DNA of 64,000 bases from Phyllobacteriaceae bacterium UBA1940 (GTDB taxonomy: Bacteria > Pseudomonadota > Alphaproteobacteria > Rhizobiales > Rhizobiaceae): contig DDFA01000113.1 of the NCBI GenBank assembly GCA_002336975.1, positions 41,906 through 105,905 on the forward strand. Direction: 5' to 3'. The notes beneath the pieces were generated by a model that was given only the letters and a program-made list of their open reading frames with translations, did no database searches and had not been told where the DNA came from. Below are positions 49,042 through 57,132 of this stretch, one piece after another. Numbering within the stretch: position 1 is the stretch's first letter; every line of letters begins with the position of its first letter. The position numbers and the translations under genes were made by a program.

Positions 49042-50612
49042 CGCGCTTGATCGCCACTATGACCGCAATGATCGCCCTCATTGGCGGCGCGCAAGGGGGA
49101 ACGCCGAAATTCGCCGACGAAACCGCGACCGCCGGGATCGACCACACATTTTCCGGCGGCTGGGAATTCATGGTCGGCGGCGGTGCGGCCAGCTTCGACT
49201 GCGACGGCGACCGGCGACCCGACCTGGCGCTGGCGGGCGGCACGGCGAAAGCCGGACTGTTCCGCAACAGGTCGACGATCGGCGGACCGCTGGCGTTCGA
49301 ACGGTTCGACAGCGGACTTGAGCTCGATCAGGTGTCGGGCGTCTATCCGCTCGACGTCGACAGCGACGGCGTCATGGACGTGATGCTGCTGCGCGTCGGC
49401 GAGAACGTGCTGATGCGCGGCAAGGGCGGTTGCCGCTTCGAACGCGCCAACGAAGCCTGGGGGTTCGACGGCGGCGACGCCTGGTCGAGCGCCTTTGCGG
49501 CGACCTGGGAGAAGGGCGCCGCCTGGCCGACCATCGCCATCGGCAATTATATCGACCGCAAGGAAGAGGCGTTTCCGTGGGGGTCGTGCACCGACAACTG
49601 GCTGCATCGGCCGGGCGATGCCGGGCGCTTTGCGCCGCCGGTGGCGCTCAAGCCGAGCTACTGCTCGCTGTCGATGCTGTTCACCGACTGGAACCGCTCC
49701 GGCCAGCCGTCGCTGCGCGTCTCCAACGACCGCGAATATTACAAGGGCGGCCAGGAACAGCTCTGGCATGTCGAGGCGGGACAGCCGCCGCGCCTTTTCG
49801 GTCCGGACGAAGGCTGGAAGACGCTGAAAATCTGGGGCATGGGCATCGCCTCGCAAGACCTCGACGGCGACGGTTTCCCGGAATATTTCCTCACCTCGAT
49901 GGCCGACAACAAGCTGCAGACGCTGGCGAAACCCGGACCGGGCGCGAAGCCGGTCTATGCCGACGTTGCCTTCGACCGCGGCGTCACCGCCCACCGGCCT
50001 TACACCGGCGGCGAGGTGAAACCCTCGACCGCCTGGCACGCGCAGTTCGAGGACGTCGACAATGACGGCCTCGCCGACCTGTTCGTCGCCAAGGGCAATG
50101 TCTGGGAAATGCCGGACTTTGCGACGAAGGACCCGAACAATCTGCTGATGCAGCAGCCGGACGGAAAGTTTGTCGAAGCGGGCGAAACCGCCGGCGTCGC
50201 CAGCCTGAAGCAGGGGCGCGGCGCGGCGCTGGCCGATCTTAATCTCGACGGGCTGGTCGACCTCGTCGTCGTCAACCGCAACGACAAGACCGAGATCTGG
50301 CGCAACGTCACCGCCGACGCCGGCAACTGGGCGCAGTTCGCGCTGCGCCAGCCGGCTCCCAATGTCGACGCCGTCAACGCCTGGATCGAGGTGCGGCGCG
50401 GCGACCGCGTCGAGCGGCGCGAAATCACATCGGGCGGCGGCCATGCCGGCGGCAGCGCCGGCTGGGTGCATTTTGGCCTCGGGACACAGGACAAGGCGGA
50501 GGTGCGGGTGATCTGGCCGTCGGGCGAGACCGGCGCGTGGTCGCCGGTCGCCGCCAACGTTTTCTATCTGCTCGAGCGGGACAAGCAGCCGCAGCCCTGG
50601 ACGCCGCGCTGA
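49038..50612 (+). CDS. CRTAC1/UnbV-type FG-GAP repeat exported protein
   Basis: A 524-aa protein with a signal peptide (TRLIATMTAMIALIGGAQG). Several VCBS/FG-GAP calcium-binding blades follow (FDCDGDRRPDLALAG, LDVDSDGVMDVMLL, QDLDGDGFPEYFLT, EDVDNDGLADLFVA, ADLNLDGLVDLVVV), forming a predicted beta-propeller, then a C-terminal ASPIC/UnbV domain (WIEVRRGDRVERREITSGGGHAG, VRVIWPSGETG). The ATG at 49038 overlaps the haloperoxidase-like stop, so the two are made together and probably work together outside the cytoplasm. Confidence 0.9.
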   Translation: MTRLIATMTAMIALIGGAQGGTPKFADETATAGIDHTFSGGWEFMVGGGAASFDCDGDRRPDLALAGGTAKAGLFRNRSTIGGPLAFERFDSGLELDQVSGVYPLDVDSDGVMDVMLLRVGENVLMRGKGGCRFERANEAWGFDGGDAWSSAFAATWEKGAAWPTIAIGNYIDRKEEAFPWGSCTDNWLHRPGDAGRFAPPVALKPSYCSLSMLFTDWNRSGQPSLRVSNDREYYKGGQEQLWHVEAGQPPRLFGPDEGWKTLKIWGMGIASQDLDGDGFPEYFLTSMADNKLQTLAKPGPGAKPVYADVAFDRGVTAHRPYTGGEVKPSTAWHAQFEDVDNDGLADLFVAKGNVWEMPDFATKDPNNLLMQQPDGKFVEAGETAGVASLKQGRGAALADLNLDGLVDLVVVNRNDKTEIWRNVTADAGNWAQFALRQPAPNVDAVNAWIEVRRGDRVERREITSGGGHAGGSAGWVHFGLGTQDKAEVRVIWPSGETGAWSPVAANVFYLLERDKQPQPWTPR

Positions 50613-50615
50613 ATC

Positions 50616-51533
50616 CTAACTCTTGCGCTCGGCGATGAAGGTCGCGGCGGCCTTGAGCGTCGCGGCGTCGTCGCCGAAGGGTTCGAGCAGTTCATGCGAG
50701 CGGCCGACCAGCCCGGCCAGCTGCCGCCGTGTCCAGTCCGCGCCATACAGCGCCGGCAGCGTCGCCTTGCCGGCGGCGGCGTCCTTGCCGGTCGCCTTGC
50801 CCATCACGCTCGCATCCGAGGTGATGTCGAGCAGATCGTCGGCCAGCTGGAAGGCGAGCCCCACGGCGGAGCCGAATTCGGCGATCCGTTCGCGGTCGCC
50901 CGGCTGCGCCTTGCCGAAGATCGCGCCCGCCTCGCAGGCGAAGCGGATCAGCGCGCCGGTCTTCATCGCCTGCAGTGTGATGATCCCAGCTTCGTCCGGC
51001 TTGACGCGCTCCGCCTGCAGGTCGAGCGCCTGGCCGCCGACCATGCCGCCCATGCCGGCGGCGCGCGCCAGCGTCCGCACCAGTTCGACGGCGCTGCGCG
51101 GCTCGATGTCGGCGGCGGGCGAGGCGATAATGTCGAAGGCGAAGGTCAGCAGCGCATCGCCGGCGAGGATCGCGGTCGCCTCGTCATAGGCGCGGTGCAC
51201 GGTCGGCTGGCCCCGGCGCAGGTCGTCGTCGTCCATCGCCGGCAGATCGTCATGGATCAGCGAATAGCAATGGACCGCCTCCAGCGCGGCGGCGACATGC
51301 AGCGCCTGCGTCTCGTCCGCGCCGAACAGCGCGGCGCATTCGAGCACCAGGAACGGCCGCAGCCTCTTGCCGCCGTTGAAGACGCCGTGGCGCATCGCCG
51401 CCAGCAGCCGCTCGGGCCGGGCGATCTCGCCGCTGTCGGGGCGGGCGTCGAGCAGCGTGCGCAACAGCGCCTCGACCTCGCGCGCCCGGGCGGCGAGGCT
51501 GTCTTCGAAGGTCGGGGCGTCCAAAGTCGTCAT
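50616..51533 (-). CDS. ispA: Short-chain polyprenyl diphosphate synthase (farnesyl diphosphate synthase)
   Basis: A 305-aa trans-prenyltransferase that condenses IPP with DMAPP and GPP. The first Asp-rich motif is SLIHDDLPAMDDDDLRRG and the second FQLADDLLDITSD; FNGGKRLRPFLVLECA binds IPP. The length and the two residues before the first motif fit IspA/GerC-type FPP synthase; a GGPP role is not excluded. The ATG at 51533 is preferred over a TTG at 51554. It converges on the CRTAC1-type gene with three bases between. Confidence 0.9.
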   Translation of the reverse strand: MTTLDAPTFEDSLAARAREVEALLRTLLDARPDSGEIARPERLLAAMRHGVFNGGKRLRPFLVLECAALFGADETQALHVAAALEAVHCYSLIHDDLPAMDDDDLRRGQPTVHRAYDEATAILAGDALLTFAFDIIASPAADIEPRSAVELVRTLARAAGMGGMVGGQALDLQAERVKPDEAGIITLQAMKTGALIRFACEAGAIFGKAQPGDRERIAEFGSAVGLAFQLADDLLDITSDASVMGKATGKDAAAGKATLPALYGADWTRRQLAGLVGRSHELLEPFGDDAATLKAAATFIAERKS

Positions 51534-51679
51534 CGCGGCCAGCGATGCCCGCAATAATCGCGCCGGTCAAGGCGAAGAGCGCGCGCGCGGTTGCCAGCGG
51601 CGCGGCGCGCCGATATGCGGATGGGATGGCACGCAAGACAGCCAGGAAAAGCGCGCCGACCGTCGATCCGGAGCCCGAC

Positions 51680-52384
51680 ATGGCAGGACGATACCGGCGA
51701 ATATCGGGACGGCGCAGCTGGCTGCGCCGCGCGGCGCTGTTCGGGATGGCGCTGGCGCTCGCGCCGGTGGCGCTGACGCTGCTCTACATCGTGCCGTTCG
51801 TGCATCCGGTGTCGACGCTGATGCTCAAGGATCTGGCGCTGCTGCAAGGCTATGACCGGCGATGGGTCGAGATCGAGGATGTGGCGCCGGTGATGCTGTA
51901 CTCGATCATCATGTCGGAGGACGGGCAGTTCTGCTCGCACAGCGGCATCGACTGGCGTGAACTCAGCGCCGTGCTCGACGACGCCATGGATGGCGAGGCG
52001 AGCCGCGGCGCGTCGACGATCACGATGCAGACGGTGAAGAACCTGTTCCTGTGGCAGCGCCCGCTCGGCACATTGCGCAAGGCGATCGAGATTCCCTATG
52101 CGATCTATCTCGACCTGATGATGACGAAACGCCGGATCATGGAAATCTACGTCAATGTCGCGGAATTCGGGCCAAACATCTACGGGGTCGAAGCCGCCGC
52201 GCAGCATCATTTCGGGGTTTCGGCCAGGAATCTGACGCGCCGCCAGGCGGCGCTCCTGACCGCGGCGCTGCCCAATCCGATCCTGCGCAATCCCGGCAAG
52301 CCGTCGCCGGGGCTGCGTCGCATCGCCAACCGCATCGAGCGGCGGGCGATGGCGGCGGGCGACTATGTCGGCTGTGTCAAATAG
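51680..52384 (+). CDS. mtgA: Monofunctional peptidoglycan glycosyltransferase MtgA
   Basis: MtgA polymerises lipid II into glycan strands. The 234-aa product has one N-terminal membrane helix ([24 protein letters not shown]) and the GT51 domain: [14 protein letters not shown] with the catalytic Glu, [16 protein letters not shown], and [24 protein letters not shown] with the second Glu. The ATG at 51680 has GGAG six bases upstream and gives the usual family length; ATGs at 51626 and 51545 are alternatives. Confidence 0.93.
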   Translation: MAGRYRRISGRRSWLRRAALFGMALALAPVALTLLYIVPFVHPVSTLMLKDLALLQGYDRRWVEIEDVAPVMLYSIIMSEDGQFCSHSGIDWRELSAVLDDAMDGEASRGASTITMQTVKNLFLWQRPLGTLRKAIEIPYAIYLDLMMTKRRIMEIYVNVAEFGPNIYGVEAAAQHHFGVSARNLTRRQAALLTAALPNPILRNPGKPSPGLRRIANRIERRAMAAGDYVGCVK

Positions 52385-52548
52385 CGGGCGCGCCCGAGGC
52401 CTTGGACGGCCGGATCGATTTTTTGCGCGACGCACTGGCCAAATGCCGGCCTTGCGTGTATAGGCACCCGACTTTCTCAATAATCCGCCATGCGCGATGC
52501 CTGGACATAAGGCACTCCCGGCGGTTGACGAACGCCCGGAGCAGGACA

Positions 52549-52731
52549 ATGGCAGTACCCAAACGAAAGACTTCGCCTTCCAAGCGCGGCATGCGCCGCT
52601 CGGCCGATGCGCTGAAGAACCCGACCTATGTCGAGGACAAGAATTCTGGCGAAATGCGCCGCCCGCACCACATCGACCTGAAGACCGGCATGTATCGCGG
52701 TCGCCAGGTGCTGGAGCAGAAGGAAGGCTGA
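52549..52731 (+). CDS. rpmF: 50S ribosomal protein L32
   Basis: A 60-aa ribosomal protein starting [20 protein letters not shown], with the alphaproteobacterial ending [14 protein letters not shown]. The zinc-binding Cys residues found in some L32 forms are absent, as usual in this class. GGAGCAGGACA precedes the ATG. The usual partner plsX is not adjacent here. Confidence 0.96.
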   Translation: MAVPKRKTSPSKRGMRRSADALKNPTYVEDKNSGEMRRPHHIDLKTGMYRGRQVLEQKEG

Positions 52732-52856
52732 TCGCCTTTCGACCTGCCGAAACGTTGCAAGGCCGGCCCCGCGCCGGCCTTTGTGCTTTGGGGATTCCAT
52801 CGGGCGGCGAAAGTCTCTAGAACAGCGAACCGGCCGCATCCCCCTGGAGGACGCTT

Positions 52857-53258
52857 TTGATCGCCAGCATCCCGCTCCTCATCATCCCGTTCATTCTCTA
52901 CAATCTCGGGCTCGCCGGCATGTTCGGCGGCGGCGTCAGCCCGTGGTCGCAGACGCTGTTTCAGCTCACCATGATGTCGGGCGGGACCTGGTCGATGACG
53001 CTGGCCGACATGATGGTGCTGGTCGGCCTGTTCTTCCTGTTCGTCGAGATCATCAAGTCGACGCGCACCTCGAACGCCTCGGTGATCGACCACCTGCTGT
53101 CGACCTTCGTCTTCGTCGCCTTCCTGGTCGAGTTCCTGCTGGTGTCGGGCGCGGCGACGTCGCTGTTCTTCGTGCTGATGATGATTTCGCTGGTCGACGT
53201 GCTCGCCGGCTTCTCGGTGTCGATCCGCTCGGCCGGCCGCGACGTGAACATCAGCTAG
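52857..53258 (+). CDS. Small four-helix membrane protein of unknown function
   Basis: A 133-aa hydrophobic protein with four predicted membrane helices (about 3-24, 47-66, 83-100, 101-121) and little between. It ends in a short polar tail (SIRSAGRDVNIS). The start is TTG at 52857, with GGAGG at 52846-52850; no ATG fits. I do not recognise a domain. It lies alone between rpmF and phaR. Confidence 0.75.
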   Translation: MIASIPLLIIPFILYNLGLAGMFGGGVSPWSQTLFQLTMMSGGTWSMTLADMMVLVGLFFLFVEIIKSTRTSNASVIDHLLSTFVFVAFLVEFLLVSGAATSLFFVLMMISLVDVLAGFSVSIRSAGRDVNIS

Positions 53259-53280
53259 AGCCTCGCGCCGGTATTCTGGT

Positions 53281-53895
53281 TCAGCCCAGCGAATCCAGCT
53301 TGCGCTGCATCGCGGCGATCTGTTCCTTCAGGTCGGAAATGTCTTCGGCGCGGGCCGGCTTCTCGGCCTTGTCGGCCTTCTTTTCCGGTTCGGCCGGCCT
53401 GGCGGCAGGCGTTGCGCCTGGAAACGGCGTGAACATGCGCATGGCGTTCTGGAACAGTTCGACATTGCGCCGCGTCTGTTCCTCAAGCTCCTTGAGCGAG
53501 GTCGGCACGTTCATCATCTCGATCGGGCTCTGGCCGAGCGTCGACTTGACCTGTTCGCGAAAACGCTCCTGTTCCTTGGCGAAAGCGCTCATCGACTGCT
53601 CGAGGAAGCCGGGCACCACCATCTGCATCTGGTCGCCGTAGAACGCGATGAGCTGACGCAGGAACGGGATGGGCAGCATGTTCTGCCCGTCCTTGTTCTC
53701 CAGTTCGAAAATGATCTGGGTCAGGACCGGATGGGTAATATCCTCGCCGGTCTTGGCGTCCTGCACGGTGAAGTTCTCGTCGCGCTTCACCATTTCGGCA
53801 AGGTCTTCGAGGGTCACATAAGTCGACGTGCCGGTGTTGTAGAGACGCCGGTTGGCATATTTCTTGATGACGACCGGATCGTCTTTTGCGGCCAT
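53281..53895 (-). CDS. phaR: Polyhydroxyalkanoate synthesis repressor PhaR
   Basis: PhaR represses PHB-related genes and senses PHB itself. The 204-aa protein starts MAAKDDPVVIKKYANRRLYN with the PHB_acc_N DNA-binding domain (to about residue 65), then one PHB_acc repeat (LRQLIAFYGDQMQMVVPGFLEQSM), and a C-terminal coiled-coil-like segment (DISDLKEQIAAMQRKLDSLG). It is divergent from phaAB, which it likely controls. The much longer in-frame reading upstream is an artefact over phaA. Confidence 0.95.
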   Translation of the reverse strand: MAAKDDPVVIKKYANRRLYNTGTSTYVTLEDLAEMVKRDENFTVQDAKTGEDITHPVLTQIIFELENKDGQNMLPIPFLRQLIAFYGDQMQMVVPGFLEQSMSAFAKEQERFREQVKSTLGQSPIEMMNVPTSLKELEEQTRRNVELFQNAMRMFTPFPGATPAARPAEPEKKADKAEKPARAEDISDLKEQIAAMQRKLDSLG

Positions 53896-53971
53896 TGCAA
53901 CGCCCCTGACAGCGCCCCGCACCAAGGCAAGGCTTGAGATTAATTTGACTAACCAAAGCAAGGATATGCCC

Positions 53972-54008
53972 AAACCGCCGCCAAATGGAAGCGGTTTGTG
54001 CAGTGCAA
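53972..54008. promoter_or_regulatory. Candidate PhaR operator in the phaR-phaA gap
   Basis: AAACCGC (53972-53978) pairs with GCGGTTT (53991-53997), and TTGTGCAGTGCAA (53996-54008) is a near palindrome with TGCA half-sites of the kind PhaR recognises in other bacteria. The 276-bp gap otherwise holds no gene. Confidence 0.4.
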
Positions 54009-54171
54009 GACCCTGTGGGCGCTGCGAAAAACCCGAACGAGGGCGCCGGCGGCCGCGCGCAGGCTTCCCAAACTGCCGTTGTAAGCCTTTTTTCCGGTTT
54101 GACTCGCGACGGCGGACGGGCAAGAAAAGTTCCACCTGCCCAAGAATCCAATCAGACCGGGAGATCCCATC

Positions 54172-55359
54172 ATGTCCGCTGAACCTTCCATCGTCATCGC
54201 CGCCGCCGCCCGCACGCCGGTCGGCTCGTTCAACGGCTCCTTCGCCGCTTTGCCCGCCCATGAGCTCGGCGCGATCGTCATCCGCGAAGTGCTGGCGCGC
54301 GCCGGCGTCGACGCCGCCGACGTCGACGAGGTCATCCTCGGCCAGGTGCTGACCGCCGGCCAGGGCCAGAACCCGGCTCGCCAGGCGGCGGTGGCCGCCG
54401 GGGTCCCGGTGGAGGCGTCGGCCTGGGGCCTCAACCAGGTCTGCGGCTCGGGCCTGCGCACCATCGCCATCGGCCTGCAGCAGATCGCAAACGGCGACGC
54501 CAGCATCATCGTCGCCGGCGGCCAGGAATCGATGTCGCTGTCGCAGCACGGCCAGCACCTGCGCGCCGGCGCCAAGATGGGCGACCTGAAGCTTGTCGAC
54601 ACGATGATCAAGGACGGGCTGTGGGACGCGTTCAACGGCTACCACATGGGCAACACCGCCGAGAACGTGGCGCGCCAGTTCCAGATTACCCGCGAGGCGC
54701 AGGACGAGTTCGCGGTCGCCTCGCAGAACAAGGCCGAAGCCGCCCAGAAGGCCGGAAAATTCAAGGACGAGATCGTCGCCGTCACCATCAAGGGCAAGAA
54801 GGGCGACACGGTCGTCGACGCCGACGAATATATCCGCCACGGCGCGACCATCGAGGCGATGCAGAAGCTGAAACCCGCCTTCGACAAGGAAGGCACGGTA
54901 ACGGCGGCGAACGCATCGGGGATCAATGACGGCGCCGCAGCGGTGCTGCTGATGACCGAGGCGGAAGCCAGGAAGCGCGGCATCAAGCCGCTGGCGCGCA
55001 TCGTCTCCTGGGCGACCGCCGGCGTCGATCCGTCGGTGATGGGCACCGGCCCGATCCCGGCGTCGAAGAAGGCGCTGGAAAAGGCCGGCTGGACGGTCAA
55101 GGACCTCGACCTGGTCGAGGCCAACGAGGCGTTCGCCGCCCAGGCGCTGGCCGTCAACAAGGGCATGGGATGGGATCCGTCGATCGTCAACGTCAATGGC
55201 GGCGCCATCGCCATCGGCCATCCGATCGGCGCGTCGGGCGCGCGCATCTTCAACACGCTGGTGCACGAAATGAAGCGCCGCGGCGCAAAGAAGGGCCTGG
55301 CGACGCTGTGCATCGGCGGCGGCATGGGCGTCGCCATGTGCGTCGAGGCGATGAACTAG
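54172..55359 (+). CDS. phaA: Acetyl-CoA acetyltransferase (beta-ketothiolase) PhaA
   Basis: PhaA condenses two acetyl-CoA to acetoacetyl-CoA, the first step of PHB synthesis. The 395-aa thiolase has the acylated Cys91 in [15 protein letters not shown], the catalytic His in [17 protein letters not shown], and the second Cys380 in [12 protein letters not shown]. It is followed by phaB; the PHB synthase gene phaC is not in the window, as is usual in rhizobia. Confidence 0.97.
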   Translation: MSAEPSIVIAAAARTPVGSFNGSFAALPAHELGAIVIREVLARAGVDAADVDEVILGQVLTAGQGQNPARQAAVAAGVPVEASAWGLNQVCGSGLRTIAIGLQQIANGDASIIVAGGQESMSLSQHGQHLRAGAKMGDLKLVDTMIKDGLWDAFNGYHMGNTAENVARQFQITREAQDEFAVASQNKAEAAQKAGKFKDEIVAVTIKGKKGDTVVDADEYIRHGATIEAMQKLKPAFDKEGTVTAANASGINDGAAAVLLMTEAEARKRGIKPLARIVSWATAGVDPSVMGTGPIPASKKALEKAGWTVKDLDLVEANEAFAAQALAVNKGMGWDPSIVNVNGGAIAIGHPIGASGARIFNTLVHEMKRRGAKKGLATLCIGGGMGVAMCVEAMN

Positions 55360-55365
55360 TCGGGT

Positions 55366-55431
55366 GAATGGTGAATGGCGGCGATCGGGATCCGCCGCCA
55401 TTTCATTTGACCATTCTTCCATTCACCATTC
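55366..55431. repeat. Nested palindromic repeat between phaA and phaB
   Basis: The outer arms GAATGGTGAATGG (55366-55378) and CCATTCACCATTC (55419-55431) are perfect inverted copies. An inner perfect pair TGGCGGCG/CGCCGCCA (55376-55383 and 55393-55400) shares the arm. It resembles dispersed rhizobial REP-like elements. In RNA it could dampen phaA-to-phaB read-through or protect mRNA ends. Confidence 0.7.
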
Positions 55432-55476
55432 GCAAAATTTATCGGCCAAAAGCATCACCTTGGGAGGGATCATCAA

Positions 55477-56202
55477 ATGGCAAGAGTAGCACTCGTCACC
55501 GGTGGCTCGCGCGGTATCGGCGCGGCGATCTCGATCGCGTTGAAAGACGCAGGCTACACCGTCGCCGCCAACTATGCCGGCAATGACGAGGCCGCGGCCG
55601 CCTTCACCAGGGAAACCGGCATCAAGACCTACAAATGGTCGGTCGCCGACTACGACGCCTGCGTCGCGGGCGTCAAACAGGTCGAGGCCGACCTCGGTCC
55701 GGTCGAGGTGCTGGTCAACAATGCGGGCATCACCCGCGACGCGATGTTCCACAAAATGACGCCGCAGCTGTGGAAAGAGGTGATCGACACCAACCTCACC
55801 GGCGTCTTCAACATGACCCATCCGGTGTGGGGCGGCATGCGCGACCGCAAGTTCGGCCGCATCATCACCATCTCGTCGATCAACGGCCAGAAGGGACAGG
55901 CCGGACAGGCCAACTATTCCGCCGCCAAGGCCGGCGACATCGGCTTCACCAAGGCGCTTGCACAAGAGGGTGCTCGGGCGGGCATCACCGTCAACGTCAT
56001 CGCGCCGGGCTATATCGGCACCGAAATGGTGATGGCGATCGACGAGAAGGTGCTGAACGAACGCATCATCCCGCAGATCCCGGTCGGCCGTCTCGGCACG
56101 CCGGCGGAAATCGGCCGCTGCGTGGTGTTCCTCGCCTCCGACGACGCCGGCTTCATCACCGGCTCGACCATCTCGGCAAACGGCGGCCAGTATTTCAGCT
56201 GA
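55477..56202 (+). CDS. phaB: Acetoacetyl-CoA reductase PhaB
   Basis: PhaB reduces acetoacetyl-CoA to (R)-3-hydroxybutyryl-CoA with NADPH. The 241-aa short-chain dehydrogenase shows the cofactor loop VTGGSRGIGAAIS at residues 7-19, NNAGITRD, the catalytic Ser in IITISSINGQKGQ and YSAAKAG (Tyr-x3-Lys). GGAGGGATCATCAA precedes the ATG. It closes the phaAB pair before a strong hairpin. Confidence 0.97.
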   Translation: MARVALVTGGSRGIGAAISIALKDAGYTVAANYAGNDEAAAAFTRETGIKTYKWSVADYDACVAGVKQVEADLGPVEVLVNNAGITRDAMFHKMTPQLWKEVIDTNLTGVFNMTHPVWGGMRDRKFGRIITISSINGQKGQAGQANYSAAKAGDIGFTKALAQEGARAGITVNVIAPGYIGTEMVMAIDEKVLNERIIPQIPVGRLGTPAEIGRCVVFLASDDAGFITGSTISANGGQYFS

Positions 56203-56261
56203 TTTGGTCGCATTTGCCCGGGACCCGCCGCCTTCGGCAGCTCACGGGCGTTCGCCTGCCT

Positions 56262-56286
56262 GCCATCATGCCGCCGGCATGATGGC
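56262..56286. terminator. Bidirectional hairpin between phaB and yciB
   Basis: A perfect 11-bp stem, GCCATCATGCC/GGCATGATGGC, with loop GCC (56273-56275). A second small hairpin, CTCCGCC TTC GGCGGA, follows at once. It lies between converging genes and could end both transcripts, although T-runs are missing. Confidence 0.55.
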
Positions 56287-56309
56287 TCCGCCTTCGGCGG
56301 ATCGGTCGC

Positions 56310-56942
56310 TCACTCCTGTGAATGCCGCATGATCAGCGGCATCTGCAGCATGGTGAAGGCGATGGTGATCGGCATCACGCCCCAGACCTTGAACGCCACC
56401 CATGCGCCTTCGGAAAAATTGCGCCACACCACCTCGTTGAGGACGGCGAGGAACAGGAAGAACAGGCCCCAGCGCAGGGTCAGCTTGCGCCAGCCCTCGG
56501 CGTCGAGCCTGAAGGCGGAATCGAAGACGTAGCCCAGCAGCGATTTTCCGAAGACCAGCCCGCCCAGCAGCACCGCGCCGAACAGCGTGTTGACGATGGT
56601 CGGCTTCATCTTGATGAAGGTCGCGTCCTGCAGCCACAAGGTCAGGCCGCCGAAGATGAAGACGACGACGCCCGACACCAGCGGCATGATCGGCAGAGTG
56701 CGGGTCAGCGCCCACGACACCGCCAGCGAGATCGCGGTGGCGGCCATGAACAGGCCGGTGGCGATGAACAGCGGCCCGCCCATCTCGGCCAGCGCCGGGA
56801 AATGCGAGCCGAGCCACTCGCCGCGCGCATTGGCGAAAAAGAACACCAGCAGCGGCCCGAGCTCGAGCGCGAATTTCAGCAGCGGGTTGATCTCCGCCTT
56901 CTTCGGATCGGACGGATCGCGTTCGAGGATCGGAGCGTTCAT
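56310..56942 (-). CDS. yciB: Inner-membrane septation-type protein YciB (IspZ family)
   Basis: A 210-aa membrane protein with five or six helices. The family signature [23 protein letters not shown] is at residues 19-41, then [26 protein letters not shown] and [23 protein letters not shown]. In Shigella and E. coli it affects septation and envelope integrity. It is the last gene of the minus-strand dapF-mtaB-ftsY-yciB run. Confidence 0.95.
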   Translation of the reverse strand: MNAPILERDPSDPKKAEINPLLKFALELGPLLVFFFANARGEWLGSHFPALAEMGGPLFIATGLFMAATAISLAVSWALTRTLPIMPLVSGVVVFIFGGLTLWLQDATFIKMKPTIVNTLFGAVLLGGLVFGKSLLGYVFDSAFRLDAEGWRKLTLRWGLFFLFLAVLNEVVWRNFSEGAWVAFKVWGVMPITIAFTMLQMPLIMRHSQE

Positions 56943-57004
56943 GTTGAGGGTCCTCGACTTGGCGACAGCGTCGATTTCGAATCGATGCCCGGTATTTTCG
57001 AACT

Positions 57005-57098
57005 ACCCCCACCCCGTATCCCTTCCCTCAAGGGGGAGGGGAAACAAGAGACGTCGACGCTCTCCTCCCACTTGACGGTAGGGGTACGGGGTGGGGGT
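57005..57098. repeat. Hairpin repeat, copy 1 (yciB-ftsY gap)
   Basis: Perfect 14-bp inverted arms: ACCCCCACCCCGTA (57005-57018) and TACGGGGTGGGGGT (57085-57098), with a CTC/GAG-rich inner stem and the core GAGACGTCGA at 57048-57057. A second copy with the same design and core lies at 60383-60476. These look like dispersed rhizobial intergenic palindromes. Confidence 0.75.
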
Positions 57099-57132
57099 CT
57101 GTTCACAGAAGCGGCAAGCGGCGCAAATTCCA

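Noticed and set aside
53281..55422. 713-codon minus-strand open frame
   Set aside because: Only the last 205 codons are PhaR; the remainder is antisense to phaA and has shadow composition.
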